DNA from: Lethocerus indicus
Lineage: Eukaryota; Arthropoda; Insecta; Hemiptera; Belostomatidae
DNA length: 64,000 bases
Direction of reading: 5' to 3'
Assembly: GCA_019843655.1 (NCBI GenBank)
Contig: JACDQD010000007.1
Location: 27,370,816-27,434,815, forward strand
Shown here: positions 1-12,139 of the stretch, one piece after another
How the letters are laid out: each line of letters begins with the position of its first letter
Position numbering within the stretch: position 1 is the first letter of the stretch
The notes under the pieces: generated by a model
What the model was told of the DNA's origin: nothing
Databases searched by the model: none
Seen by the model: the letters and a program-made list of their open reading frames with translations, nothing else
Translations under genes and position numbers: made by a program

Positions 1-124
1 GCCAGAGTTCTGCTCTCAGTATGAATCCTCATGCTGGGGCGCTCATCCCATTCGCGCCACGAACCGAAAGAAATTTGGATTCAATTAGAAAAAAAAATAG
101 ATTTTACATGAAGTACACGAATTT

Positions 125-340
125 AGTTTACACTGCCTGTTTTGTGGTCTGCGAGGGGTTGGAATACCTACCGGTCTTTTGCCAGACCGGTTTCGGGGCC
201 GCTCGCCATCTTCAGTAGCGGTATTGGATGTTTTTTTGGCATCCTCGCTGCACACTCACAGTGTACTGTACAGTCACACAAAGTGACCAACACCTACGCT
301 ACTGAAGACGGCGTGCAGCCGAAACCGGTCTAGCAAACGC
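125..340. mobile_element. Hairpin MITE copy 1 (right tail missing)
   Basis: It starts AGTTTACACTGCCTGTTTTG, has the AGACCGGTTTCGG and CCATCTTCAGTAGCGGT left-arm blocks, and the right-arm reverse complement through GAAACCGGTCTAGCAAA; the final third of the right arm is lost. Confidence 0.9.
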
Positions 341-1717
341 ACGTTATATTAAATCTAAATCTAAATCAATGAAATTAAAAACATTGATAAAAAAAAATCA
401 ATGAATTTTTTCACTCATTCTTTAATGTGCGGGAAATTATAATAATCTTTTTCCTTAATTATTGCAAATGTTTTTTAAAAAAATATGTAAAAGTAGTCTC
501 TCTTCATCCAATCCATCAAATACATAGTAATTGATTCAAAAGCTTCCTTGTTTCATTGAACAAATAGCTCAAAGAAATTATTGTAAAAACATTCTATACA
601 TTACTGATTTTTTAGTTTTTATACATAACAATAAAATTATGCTCAATATTCTTTTTGTTAATTGTCGGCATAACAGGCACAATTGTAAGGAAACACGCGA
701 AATCTAAGTAACCGAAAAAGTTTTGGAAACGCTTCTGCGGGAGGGCACTATAGCGGTAAATTTCTCTGGAGTTTTTTTTAAACTTAACTATAAATAAAAT
801 GTCGAAAACTCTGTTCCCCAGACGGGGTGTCTCAAGGGTGGAAAAACTCCGTGTGGTTTCCACACCCCACGATGAGGGCGAACTCTGATCCGTCTCGAAC
901 GCATTTAGATTTTTCGGTTTTGGCCTCTTATTTTCGGCCCAAAGCGATTTATATACTTGGAGATTCCAGCGCGAAAAAACCAACCCCCCGAACGACAGGA
1001 AATTCTTCCCAATCCATTCCGGGACGGACCACACAGACTCGTCTGCCCCACGGACCCTGAAGCAAAACACAAATAGGCCGCCATCTATTTCTATATTTTT
1101 TTTCCTGTCCTTTATTTTCACGCGTTCCCAACTTCAGTACAGCCCAATTTAAGTTTCGAACAAGTTGGGAAAACATTCGAAATTCGATTTCTGCGGCGCA
1201 ACGCACGATACATAAATCTCTCAGTATATAAGGAGCGGTATTATAAATTACTGGGGACAACTTGGTTGGCTACAACTTTAACATTTCATCAGATAGGATC
1301 AACATGAAACCAAACGAATATAGTATATAGAGTGGCGATGTTATATTTTAAACACTTCCATTAAAGAACAGTACATAGGGAACAGAGGAAAGGGATTCGA
1401 CCAGAGTGTTGGGACGGGAGGAAAAACGGGAATGTGAAATTGGGAATTCGGTAATTTATGTTGAAGTCGCGGTGAAACCTAGCGTTGAGGATGGTTCGAA
1501 GGACTTTCGATCGGAATCTCTAGTATCAAGTGCGTTACTACAGATTTCTGCATAAGATATGAATTCTGCAGTGTTGAATTTCCTTTTCTTCAAGCCTGAA
1601 GGCGATAATTATTTCACCTGGTACATTCAGTTTCGACCTTGCAATTACGATGTTAATTATCTCTTGACTGCTTGTTTGAACATCATCCAATTGCGTGTGT
1701 CCTTGTCCTCTGAATGG

Positions 1718-1719
<2 letters not shown>
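341..1719. other. Non-coding A/T-rich block
   Basis: Nothing interpretable was seen. ORFs on both strands are short, rich in Phe/Lys/Asn from A/T-rich DNA, and lack recognisable motifs. Confidence 0.6.

Positions 1720-1749
<30 letters not shown>
1720..1749. repeat. (GA)n microsatellite
   Basis: Uninterrupted GA dinucleotides, about 14 repeats. Confidence 0.95.
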
Positions 1750-1753
<4 letters not shown>

Positions 1754-2075
1754 GAGCGAGCGTAAGCGATAAGATAAAGCCGGTAATTGTTTCCCAGCTA
1801 TTCCGCTAAGGAAATATTTACCCAGCTATGGGACCAATACGGGGAAAGTATTTAAAAAATTATATACAGTCAGTCTTTGAATACGCATACCGGTCTCGTC
1901 AAAGACCGACAAAAAACAGGACATTACAGAGGTAGTGAATTTGAACAGAAGTAGTAGATATATTTGCTATTGTGGTTCCTTTATCCGGTAGTTGTGTTAA
2001 GGCAAACACAAACAGAAATCAAACTCGCATGAAAAACACAATTCTGAGTATTGTAAAAGTCTATTTTACAATATC

Positions 2076-2320
2076 CGAAATACCGTAGATTTCGCGTCCT
2101 TCCTTCTCCTGTCGCCGGTTTCGGCCTCTCGCCGTCTTCAGTAGACCTGTACTCCACTTTAAGCGACAGCGCCGAACAGGATGCCACGCGAGCGCCTCGC
2201 AAACTGACTACTGAAGGTGGCGAGCGGCCGAAACCGGTCTGGCGAAAGACCGAACCGGCGAGAGGAGACGGACGAGCACCGAAATCTATTCCAACAACTC
2301 GCAGACCGCAAAACAGATCT
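2076..2320. mobile_element. Hairpin MITE copy 2
   Basis: Left end lacks the first ~30 bp. Both inner arms are present, with an unusual short interior (2146-2205); right end through CTCGCAGACCGCAAAACAG. Confidence 0.85.
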
Positions 2321-3055
2321 TTTAATTATTGAATGCATAACTAAATGGAGAGGAGGCGGAAAATCCGACGGTATTCCAAACTGATATTCGAAACGTAAAT
2401 CGTTATCGCGGAACATCTGGGCCTCGACCCCCGGGAGAATTATTTCCCCGCCAAGTGTACGCTGGGAGGGCTTTCCTCGTATCTCTATTTATAGGACGAA
2501 CGGAGGCGGGGATGTCCTAAAATCAGTGTTAAAACGTCAGTGTCCGCGACAATGGCGCTGTTGGACTTTGAGTGTTTCAGAACCCGGTGTAAACACCGAG
2601 TTTTATCGCCGTATCAATTTTAAAACTAACCCCGAACCCCCATTTTGGCGCCTATCCCAAATCGCATGTACGACCTTCCCCTTCACGGGACGACCCCTCC
2701 CCATCCCGGTACGTCGTTCCAAATCCGTTTATATTATTGTAGAATTCAAGTTTAAAGGGTCGGGCAGCCAAATATTTTTTGGCTCGCTTTAATGCGGGGT
2801 GCGGGGGGAGGGGGAAATTCCACGAATATTTCGGACTTGGTGTTAGTGGATGGAGTCTCAACGGGATCGACGGGAAGTGCCAAAAGTGGGGGGCAAACAG
2901 GCGGAAGAATTTTATAACCTTTTTTTATTTTGTACAATCAACATTGAATGTTATAAGTACAAATGCTGTATGTATTTTTTTTGACATGCATATCGTGATA
3001 AAAGAAACCACCCAAAGATGGCACTTTTGACACAAGAACAATTATGGTCTAAGGG
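2321..3055. other. Non-coding mixed-composition block
   Basis: Moderate GC; overlapping short ORFs on both strands show no consistent coding frame. Confidence 0.5.
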
Positions 3056-3420
3056 CTAAGCTGGGAAGATCTCTAGGCCAGCGGCGTTTAAGCCGACGCT
3101 GGGGGGGGGGTGATAATGGATGAATAAGAGAGGAAAGGGACTGAACGAGTGGATTAGGATGAGGAGAAAGGCGGGAGTGGAACTTGATGAACAGGGATTT
3201 TGCGTCTTCGTCGACTGTCGGTATATTGAGGTCATGGTGGATTGTGTGGTTGGAAATATACCCGGGGGGAGCATTAAGGATGGTACTAAGGACTTTTGAC
3301 TGGAATCTTTGGATGCGACCGATGTCGGATGTCTCGGTGGGACCCCATAGCTCTATACCGTATGTCAGTGTCGGTTTAAGTATCGCTTTGTCAGTTTCCT
3401 ATCCGAACAGAAAAGAAATA
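3056..3420 (-). mobile_element. Jockey-like non-LTR retrotransposon, 3' end of reverse-transcriptase ORF
   Basis: The - strand, across frames, gives fragments matching the region after the RT domain of Jockey-clade elements: YGIELWG-like, IQRFQSK, ILNAP, a SN-x-TIHHDL motif, FHSRLSPHPN and a basic C-terminus near RRWPRDL. Several frameshifts make it dead. The same segment occurs at 20190 and 26340. Confidence 0.7.
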
Positions 3421-3549
3421 TAAATCAAAATCAGCCTAAGACGAATTCAGCCCCGACAACAGGTTGTACAAAATGTGGAAAATACGAAATACTGTGGAAA
3501 ATAACTACTATAACACGTTTGACATAGGGACAATATAGGGACTTGGGTC

Positions 3550-3596
3550 GGACTCTGATGACGGAACCGGAAAGAGGGTTCCGAAACGTCCGACGC
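3550..3596 (+). repeat. CTGATGA-hairpin-GAAACGTC repeat, copy 1
   Basis: CTGATGACGGAACCGGAAAG is followed by GGGTTCCGAAACGTC; GGAACC and GGTTCC pair to form a stem. Seen again at 16237, 19138 and 27326. Confidence 0.6.
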
Positions 3597-3599
3597 TCC

Positions 3600-5080
3600 G
3601 AGATTCTTCACACGGCATTACTCGATCCTACCGGAAGCCGGTCAACGATAACATTAACTAATTTATGCCGACAATATTGCTGTACAAATGATTACACAAT
3701 CCAACTTAGGCGCCCTTTCGTTAACCCGGCCTCGTCAGTGCGGCGAATTATGTTTCAGTTGCATATTTCAACCGGTCATATGCTCCATTATACGGACGGT
3801 GGAATTCAACGGTAATTGCTCGGTTTATACTGTTGTAGCTTTGAGAATGTGAATGTGAAGAGGCCGCCCTTGACCGCCACGGACGGCGCCAACGTTTATT
3901 GCGAGCGGGAATTTTTTTGTTTTTTCTGTCTTTCTAACTCATCTCATTCCGCTTTCGCTTATATGTATGAGCCACTTTTTTTCGACCTATGGGCTTCTGG
4001 GGCCTGTAGAGTTTTCTCCCTTAGGGCGCTTGCGGGCAGAGAAAAAAAAACCCCTCGGGGTCGATAGGAAAAACTCCTCGCTGCAGAGGGGTTTTAAGCC
4101 TGTTCAAAATCTTCCTTTGATCTACGGATATTTTCCCTTCTGATTGATTCTATCCTCTTGTATAGCCTACGGAGCGTTGTTAGTGGGCGTATAATAGTTT
4201 TGCATGTAACCTGGTACCGCGGTGGTACCCGCGTACCGATGTACGCATCCGACGTGGGTGGGGGGGCGGCGGACAAAGCGTACTTAGAAGTGAAACAACA
4301 ACGAAGATAACGGGAGCTAAAAGGATTACCGACGAGATGGAGAGAAAGAGGCGAGATAAATTTAAAACGAAGGGAGCTTAAAAAGAGGAACGAATGTGTG
4401 AAGAGCACTTGAGAAAATTCGCGACGGGTCTCTGCATAGAAACGTTTTTTTTGCCTGCCTTCTACTTCACTTTACACGTTCTACAACCGCCGCTTTTAAG
4501 CCAGCTTAGGAATGGAAATTGACTTTTTAATTGCTACAATCGGGATCTGCGTTTTTAGCGACATTATCCGGAATAGAACGACGAAAAATGAATATTATCT
4601 GAAAACTATTGTTATACAATTGTAGAGAAATGTTTTGCAAGTACACAATCGCTACACTAACGGTGTAGAACATAAATAATAATAATATTTCGGATATTTA
4701 AGATCCGAGTATGACAAATTGTAAATTAATGCAGAAAGGATGGCCCAATAGCCAACCAAAAAGAGTCACCAATCCACATACTACTGAAGATGCCCACTCC
4801 AACATTTGACCCAGTAACATCAAAATCAAATGATCAAGAAAAATAATTATAATACCATCGGCATATTGAACAATAACTAACCTATACGTAAATTTAATCA
4901 AAATATATATAATTGGTCTTTTGCTACCTTCTTTTTCGAATCTTCAGAAAAGTCTTAAAATTGTTTAAGTCGGCTAGATTTGAAGTCGTGATGTCAGGTA
5001 TTTTTTACAGTTCAGATTATGTGCAGCGAAATAATTTATCTGAACGAAATGCATTCAATTGAAAGATGAAAAACATTTTT
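3600..5080. other. Non-coding block
   Basis: GC-rich patches at 3850-4080 and 4190-4270 alternate with A/T-rich DNA; no exon with plausible splice borders was seen. Confidence 0.5.
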
Positions 5081-5691
5081 AGTAGATGTCGTGTGTTTCT
5101 GTCTCCTCTCGATAGTTTGGTCTTTTGCTAGACCCCGGTTTCGGCCGCTCGCCATCTTCTTCAGTAGCGTTAGTCACGTTGGCATTTTGGATGTTTTTTT
5201 AAAAATCCTCACTGCACTGTCACTCTCACTTGTACTTGTATTGTACAAACCGGCAGCGGGGATGGCCAAAAGTGACTAACACCGCTACTGAAGAAGTGCA
5301 CTGTCGCTGTCACTTGTACTGTGTCTTAACACTGCGCAATTAACATTTTTCCTTTATAAAGGTTGATGTAACCGGGAACTAAACTTCATTTATTACGGGC
5401 ACTTATTCCTTGTTCACTATTGTTGTGCGCCATGATTCGGCCTTTAAGATAGGCAATTTTTAATTAAATTTATATGTTAGAAATTATACACCACGACAGT
5501 ACAATGTGACAATGGGCAGTGAGGATGCCGAAAAAATATCCGAAGTGCCTAAGTGACTAACACCGCTACTGAAGATGGCGAACAGCCGAAACCGGTCTAG
5601 CGAACGACCGAACCTGCGAGAGAGGAGACAGAAAGACACGAAATCTACGGTATTCCAACCCCTCGGAGACCACAAGACGGGTATTCTAAAC
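5081..5691. mobile_element. Hairpin MITE copy 3, long interior subfamily
   Basis: Left arm 5081-5230 and right arm 5505-5691 ending CACAAGACGGGTATTCTAAAC. The interior (about 5400-5500) contains TTGTTGTGCGCCATG and a TTAAATTTATAT block shared with copy 8. A partial extra CCGCTACTGAAGA end at 5280 suggests an internal rearrangement. Confidence 0.85.
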
Positions 5692-5952
5692 TTGTCTTTG
5701 GTTGATATTTTGCGATAGTTGGTTGAGGGGTTTAATACTCCGGTGGGTGGTGGATGTGGTCCAGACGGATGGTGTTCCCCACCATCCCCCTTCATAACCC
5801 CCGGCCAAGATCAATACCCGGAGGCTAGCCCCCACCTGCCGGCAGCGCTTTGACACTGATCCTGAAAACTGTGGCCAAAATGGCCCCCCAGCAACCCTCA
5901 AAGAGCGATACGGTCACCTGGAGCTGCAATGATCGGTTTCTCTTATAGGACG

Positions 5953-6260
5953 AGTTTATAATACCTGTTTTGTGGTCTGCGAGCAGGTTGGAATTCACAA
6001 ATATTATCAACAACTCTCCGCCACTTTTCCGGCAGAAATTTTCGATTCCCCTCTTGAAGACCTCCTCAAGACCAAAATACATCTTATCAAATTGTCGATT
6101 ACTTTTGGGTACACCTAATATAAAAAAAAATACACGATCCTTCGCCATATCGTACTGTATGATTAACCGCGTAATCCACAAAGTACCGGGAGGTTGGATT
6201 TCGTTTGCTGCTCTTACCGAAAGACCAGACCAGCGAGAGGAGACAGAAACACACAAATCT
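5953..6260. mobile_element. Hairpin MITE copy 4, interrupted by another repeat
   Basis: AGTTTATAATACCTGTTTTG and the right-end block GCGAGAGGAGACAGAAACAC flank a foreign insert (about 5992-6190) that contains part of the mariner-derived MITE. The inner arms have been replaced or lost. Confidence 0.8.
5996..6118 (-). mobile_element. Mariner-derived MITE copy A, partial
   Basis: Ends with the terminal sequence TTACTTTTGGGTACACCTAA; contains the CCACTTTTCCGGCA block (reverse strand of LPEKW). Left half missing. Confidence 0.85.
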
Positions 6261-6603
6261 TATTGGGCGAGTTTCGTTCGTAAATTCAGAATTTATCCTC
6301 GAAGAAACCGGGTCTACGGGTAATACTGAGGGCGAAACTTAACACAAATGCCGCCCAGAAAAGAGAGAATGGACCGAAAAAAATCTTCCGTTTCCTTTCG
6401 CCGGTTCCACGTCATTTTTTTTTCAGACCCAAGTGGGTCTGATGGTCGGGGGGGGGTGTATTTTCAGGAAGGCGAAGCGTGGATAATTGGAGGTATTGAC
6501 GGGATAATTTGGAACGGAATCATTCGGGTACTTTCAGGACCATTGTGGATTACGCGGTTAGAAACGTACTGTATGATTTTGCGAAGGATGATTTTTTTTG
6601 TAT

Positions 6604-6812
6604 ATTAGGTGTACCCAAAAGTAATCGACAATTTGATAAGATGTATTTTGATCTTGAGGAGTTCTTCAAGAGGGGAATCGAAAATTTGCCGGAAAAGTGG
6701 CACAGAGAGTTGTCGATAATATTGGTGAATATATAGCAGATTAATAATTAAAGTTTCAGCAAAATAAAATGAATTCCAAAGTCAAAATGTTGATTACTTT
6801 TGGGTAACCCTA
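6604..6812 (+). mobile_element. Mariner-derived MITE copy B, full length
   Basis: TA-flanked, TTAGGTGTACCCAAAAGTAA at the left and its near complement TTACTTTTGGGTAACCC at the right, about 208 bp. The + strand reads FDLEEFFKRGIENLPEKW, the C-terminal signature of mariner transposases, followed by a stop. Confidence 0.9.
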
Positions 6813-7526
6813 TAGATGGCCATTCCACCTTAGATTTCAGTAGGCAGTTGTAAGTTAATAATTTGTTGGATATTGGATAGTTTCGATCTGTAGTCTTAGT
6901 AGCGATTTGTAACGGCGTTTCATATCTGTAGTGAATTGAACTGCGAAATTCTGACAAGCCTGAAATCTCATTAATTACCCTAGTTGCCTAAGCAGGGAAA
7001 CTCTTCTTTGAATATGTTATAACGACACGATTAATGGCCCCCCATCAACGAATCATTTATCCAGGGCCGTGATAATAAATCTGCAATTTTTCACTGCGAC
7101 GCCCAATTTTCCTTTTAGACCGACTGTCCCGTTGGAACGCGACCATTTTGAGAATGAAACGACTCTACTATCGTGTCGATGCAATCAATTTGACGGTCAT
7201 GCGCCGAAGCGTTTACAAATCGAACGCGTAATAAACAGCACCAATCCGACCAATATCCGGCGGCCGGCTGGCGAACTGCCCTTAATTATTATGCAGTATT
7301 TATATTATACCGAAGTTGTAGCATATTGTGGTTGGGGAGGCGACAAATACCGCTGAAAAATAAACCTTGAAAATCGTTAAATAAATATTGTACGAAAGAG
7401 TGATATGTTAGTAATGATATGGTGAAAACTAAAAGCAGTCTCTACATCTGTCCAGAAGGAGGAAGCAAAGCAACACAAAACAAAGTTTCCTTATGGTGTA
7501 CTTAATTATTTCTCTAGTGTACTTGT
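6813..7526. other. Non-coding block
   Basis: No repeat family member or coding segment recognised. Confidence 0.5.
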
Positions 7527-7810
7527 GTGTGTGTGCGAGGGGTTGGAATACCGTAGGTTTGTGGTGTTTCTCTCGCCGGTTCGGTCTTTTGCCAGACCGG
7601 TTTCGGCCGCTCGCCATCTTCAGTAGCGGTGGTGTTAGTCACCGTCGGCACTTTGGATGTTTTTCGGGGGCACCCACAGCACTGTCTCACAAACTGACAA
7701 ACACCACAGTAAGAGTGACAGTGACAGTTACTGAAGATGGCGAGCGGCCGAAACCGTTCTAGCGAAAGACCGAACCATCGAGAGGAGACAGAAACACCGC
7801 AAATCTGCGC
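7527..7810. mobile_element. Hairpin MITE copy 5
   Basis: Both arms are well preserved (7533-7660 and 7728-7810); outermost termini are eroded and the interior is (CAGTGA)-rich. Confidence 0.9.
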
Positions 7811-8927
7811 TCTCGTTTTCACTTTATTCACTATTATATTCTTGCAGTTTTTCTCCAATAACTGAGTCTAAATGAGTGATTTTAAACGAACCGGCCCACC
7901 CGGGGAATTGTAAATCTTGGAGCTAATTGAGTTCACTTTGATCTTGGAAGACTGTTCCAAATTAAAACGCTGTTCGCTGCCCAGCTTCTTTTTAGAATAC
8001 AGTCGTCGGATCCCCGCTAATCCAAAAATCCGGATAATCCAAACAGAGCGAAAAAAGGAAGGGAACATGAAAGACAAATTGTGAAGGTGCGCTGGAAATT
8101 TGTATGCTTAGTGAACATCGAGGTTTTTTTTTCAAACGATGTCTCGATAAGAATCGTTTCACCAATTTTCCATTAGGCGGGCCGTATATACGGCCAAGTT
8201 TTAGTGCGGATTTTATGTGTTTATGATGTTTTATTATACACTAATGTACTTACGTAAGGGGTAGGCGGTAAACTGGGCTGTTCTGGGCCCTGTTAACATT
8301 GTCTAGGGGGGGGCCTCAATGAAGACGAGGCGATGGAATAAACACCAATTGCGGCCAATAAAGACGGAGTCTAAGCCCCGTTTAAGGCCACAAATGTCTG
8401 AATGGCGTGACTCCAAACAGTTATTATTATATTGGAGAGCTTCAAGCTCTCCGACTGTGGGGCAAACCGAATTGCGCCTTATTTATTTAAAAAAAGATAA
8501 TCCGACATAAAGATAGAACAAACGTGACATCAGACTGTTTCCAATTATTTATAATTAAACCTGGATTTATTCCGAGTGACTTTAGCGCGCTGTTACAAGG
8601 CGAGAGACAACAATTTTATTACAAGAAATTATCCGTCATTAAATTATTTCATTAAATAATGGACCCCGAATAATGTATCGGTGGATCCCCGACAGTTCGA
8701 TTTCAATATAGCTTTTTTATATTGAAGAATTAATGGTACGTATTGTTTTAATTAAATTTTCTTGAGTTTATGCGGGCTAGAGGCATAAGTTTGAACCGTT
8801 GAGAAATGAACTCTTATATTTATCTTAGTATTAGTATTTGTAGATCATTAGTCCCTAGGAAGAGAATCTAGGTTTTTCACATAATATTATTATGGAAGTA
8901 ATTCCCAAGTCACGACTTAGTAATGGA
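7811..8927. other. Non-coding A/T-rich block
   Basis: No feature found; a small GC-rich patch at 8270-8320 has no reading frame of note. Confidence 0.5.
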
Positions 8928-9190
8928 AGTTTAGGAGACCTGTTTTCTGGTCTACGAGGGGTTGGAATACGGTAGATTTCGTGTGTTTCTGTCGCCTCTC
9001 GCCGGTTCGGTCTTTTGCTAGACCGGTTTCGGCCGCTCGCCGTCTTCAGTAGGCGGTGTCACTCTGGCACTTTGGATGTCTTTGGGCGTCCTCACGGTAT
9101 TATAAGTGACAGTGCAGTTCAGTTTGTACAGTCCAAATTTTTCAATTTAAATCTACTGTTTTCAGCCCGTGGATTATTTCTAACTCGCTT
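8928..9190. mobile_element. Hairpin MITE copy 6, left arm only
   Basis: Left arm AGTTTAGGAGACCTGTTTTC to the ATCCTCAC-type interior. It then continues into a 70-bp block (9108-9184, GTGCAGTTCAGTTTGTACAG...) identical in type to one inside copy 11. No right arm follows. Confidence 0.85.
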
Positions 9191-9884
9191 TATCTACGCC
9201 GCGGTAATGGGGCGTATCCTCCGGAGAAGGTCGTGACGACGGAGGAGTTTGTTATCCGATGTGGGTCCCCATTGAACGGCCCGAATAGGCCGTGACCGTG
9301 ACCAAAGGCGGCGACGCGCGCCTGACAGTTGCGCACACTTGGGCCGCACTTGGTGAAAATTGTGCATCGAGGTTGTTGTTATATACAATTTCGCGGGTGA
9401 ACGATTTAAAAATCGATTCCACACCCAGTAGGCTACCACCAATTTGAAGTCGAACTCAAATCAGAATTAGAAATCCGTTTGTCGCACGTTAGATCAATTG
9501 GAAAATCAACGATGTCGACGAAAGGAAAGGGAAATTACCGCGATCGAATATGATTTTTCCCACGGATATTCCATGGATCAGCTGCCAATTATGTTCTGTT
9601 GAAATTCTTGTTTATAATCTGTTCGGACCAGACTATTTATTGTCTACTATAAGTTATGGTTATTAGGTTCAATTCTGGTTGATATGAAAAGGTGATATAA
9701 TTTTTAAAAAATCAAAGTTTTGCCCCTATAACCAGTTTTATGCCTTGGAGACAGGGTATGTATGAGGCTTTTAACAGGCTCCAAACTGTAATTTTCAAAA
9801 CTACATAAATGTAATAAAATGTATAAGGAAGAATTTTATGTATTCCTAACAACAAGTTATACTGTATTTAATGAATTTAGCTTA
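9191..9884. other. Non-coding block downstream of the - strand exon
   Basis: This would be the 3' side of the 9885-10558 gene. TAATAAAATGTATAAGG at 9810 is on the + strand; no clear polyadenylation signal on the - strand could be assigned. Confidence 0.4.
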
Positions 9885-10558
9885 TTATATTAAAACAAAA
9901 AGATTTAACATCTCCTCCTGAAGCGACCGAATTCTTGGTTTAAGCCTTGTGCTGTTATTTGGGCCGGCCTTTCTGCTGGGTCTCGTGGGACGTTCGAATA
10001 TGTCCTCCTCGTACGTGGGCGCGTCTTCGTCCAGGTCCTCTTCGCCGTCTTCGTACTCTTCTTCAGGGCGTTTCCTGGCGTCGTCGGGGTCTTTGACCGT
10101 GGGCGGTCTGCCACGGTCTTCCCCGTATCTGTCTGTCCCTCCTTTGAATTGCCGCCGGTCGTAAGAGAACCGATTATTCTTATTTCTCCGCGATTCGTTC
10201 CGACCCGGTGTCGTCCTGGACTTGGCCGTAGGCCTTTCAACTCTTTCTTTCCTATCCTCTCTCGTTCCTGTTTCACCCCCTGTTTCATCCAATTTCCACG
10301 TCTTAGTCTTCAGTTTACCGTCTCCCGGTCTCTTCGACTCCTTCTTCGGCCAGGAGCCCTCGTCGGCCTCCGTCCTGTCGCTCTCGACCCCTGCCGAATT
10401 CTCCTTCGCGTACGCCCGGACCGTCGACGACGCTCTCGGAGTCCCCGGCGGTGGCCGGACGTGCCCTCGCCACAGTCTTCACCATGCCGAACAGCGAATT
10501 GTCCTCGACTTCTTTCTGGCGGTCGGCCGGTCCTGACTCTGTTGCCAAGATAAGACTG
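9885..10558 (-). CDS. Probable coding exon of a charged low-complexity protein, with one frame change
   Basis: On the - strand a good acceptor (TTTCTCGTTTTGCCCAG) precedes 10558. The first frame gives SLILATESGPADRQKEVE..NSLFGMVKTVARARPATAG. A frame one base later is open from about 10480 to the stop at 9885 and gives ESDRTEADEGSWPKKESK, KLKTKTWKLDETGGETG, NNRFSYDRRQFKGGTDRY and DDARKRPEEEYEDGEED, followed by DAPTYEEDIFERPTRPSRK. The two frames are both open over 10315-10480, so a single extra base near 10410-10430, or an unseen small intron, joins them. Composition (Arg, Lys, Glu, Asp, Gly, Pro) is unlike random translation, and the antisense frames are Ser/Arg/Pro shadows. Family not recognised; it could be a secreted or nuclear disordered protein. 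The frame change may be a sequencing error or a sign of decay. Confidence 0.55.
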
Positions 10559-10578
10559 CTGGGCAAAACGAGAAACAT

Positions 10579-11623
10579 TTATATTATGTCATTGATCGTA
10601 GTTTAAAAACCCGCCTAGGAAATTGACGTCTCCGATTATTTGTACTGAAGACTCAGTTGAACAAAATTTCAACATTTTAGAACATAATCAGAATTGGCGA
10701 ATATTAAAAATAGGAAACAACGCCCGTAATATGTGTGTAATCGTGTGCAATACTTAACGGTATTAGGGCCAAAAAAATCTGCTTCATATTTTCCGAAATT
10801 CCTTACGCATTTTTTCCATAGTAACGACAGTACGATTGAAATTAAAGGCCCTTTCTATTATTTTTTATTATTCTATTTACAGTTACAATATACGTAAACT
10901 ATACGTGGGTGGAAGGAACCATTTTATGTCGGTAAAACGGACGTTTCTCTTTCCGATAAAATGGAAACTTGAAGAAATGAACTAATTTTAATACATGACG
11001 CAGGTAAGGTGGATTTAAGTGGTTGGTTTTTAGGTGCCTTCGGTATCCAATTGCCACCTCTGTTGGTTGAACAGTAAAAATTTCGCCTGTATGGAATGAA
11101 AATCGAAATTATAAACTCATAAGTTTACGTATTAGTTTAGTATTAGAATTCCGATTGGTAGTTTTCTCCTGAAAATCTATATTCATAAGGCGGCCGCTCT
11201 CAGATCTGTGCGTGTTTTCATAGATTTTCCTTTAATTACAAATTTCAACTGATTAAGTATTCTTTAATAGACACTTCTTTTCAATACAATTTAGTTGTAT
11301 TAACTACGTATTTGTAGTAATCGTGGTTGTATTATTTAGTGATTTACTGATTACTGGTGGCCTCCATAACTTAATGGTTATGAATCCTGTCAGAGCTAAC
11401 ATTGCACTATTGCTGTCAACTCTGGCACTAGGTCTAGTGCTATAGCATTGCCGAAACCGTGTTTAGAATAGGACGCCAATCTGAAACTTTCGTATCGGCT
11501 GTATCGCGTATTTCTTCCGTTTTTAATTTTAACGTTCTCGTTTTTAAGTTTCGTTCATCTATTTTTCTACTGATCACTTCTTCTCTTATCTCCTCCTGTC
11601 TTCTTTCTGTTCTCGAATAAAAG
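10579..11623. other. Non-coding A/T-rich block
   Basis: No interpretable feature apart from the pyrimidine-rich run (11570-11615) leading to candidate exon 1. Confidence 0.5.
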
Positions 11624-11752
11624 GAAATACGCCGAGGAGAACCTGACGTGTTTGAAATGCGGCGGAGGCGGAAGCGGTACCAGGTCGGACGCTGTTGAGG
11701 GGGCGCCACCTCCCAACGAACCTGAACCCGAACCGGAACCGGCCCCCGAAGA
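11624..11752 (+). CDS. Candidate cassette exon 1, Pro/Glu-rich, phase 2-2
   Basis: This is a 129-nt open segment between a pyrimidine-rich tract ending AAAAG (11623) and a GTAAGA donor at 11753. Read with the first G completing a split codon, it gives KYAEENLTCLKCGGGGSG and later PPPNEPEPEPEPAPE before splitting a codon after two bases. It has a Gly/Ser spacer, one C-x-x-C pair and an alternating Glu-Pro tail. Length divisible by three and phase 2 at both ends match the four other candidates downstream, so skipping it would keep frame. I do not recognise the protein. Composition resembles elastic or linker segments of muscle or cytoskeletal proteins, but that is inference. It could be a chance open frame in a GC-rich island. 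Confidence 0.45.
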
Positions 11753-11952
11753 GTAAGACAGTATCTCAAAAACCCGGCTGTCGACTAATCCGAATAACAA
11801 TGCAATAGCACGAAATAACGGTTCGAGACCCTGAACTAAAGAGAATAAACCCGGTACTAACATATTTAACATGTTGTTTGTTTGTTTGTTTCTAACAGTA
11901 GTTTTGTCGCGAGGCTAATTACTTAATTAGTTAACATGTTCGAAAATATTGC

Positions 11953-11954
<2 letters not shown>

Positions 11955-12011
<57 letters not shown>
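11955..12011. repeat. (TA)n microsatellite
   Basis: About 28 TA repeats; a second array lies at 12098-12133. Confidence 0.97.
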
Positions 12012-12012
<1 letters not shown>

Positions 12013-12094
12013 TACACTAGGTTCACAATCAACGTCTAGTAAATACTGCACGTCCACACACAGCACTTGAGCAACTCTCTTAGTTCTGAATCTC

Positions 12095-12097
<3 letters not shown>

Positions 12098-12133
<36 letters not shown>
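12098..12133. repeat. (TA)n microsatellite
   Basis: About 18 TA repeats. Confidence 0.97.

Positions 12134-12139
<6 letters not shown>

Noticed and set aside
10149..10553. 134-codon + strand ORF
   Set aside because: Antisense shadow of the - strand charged exon, Ser/Arg/Pro-rich with no features of its own.
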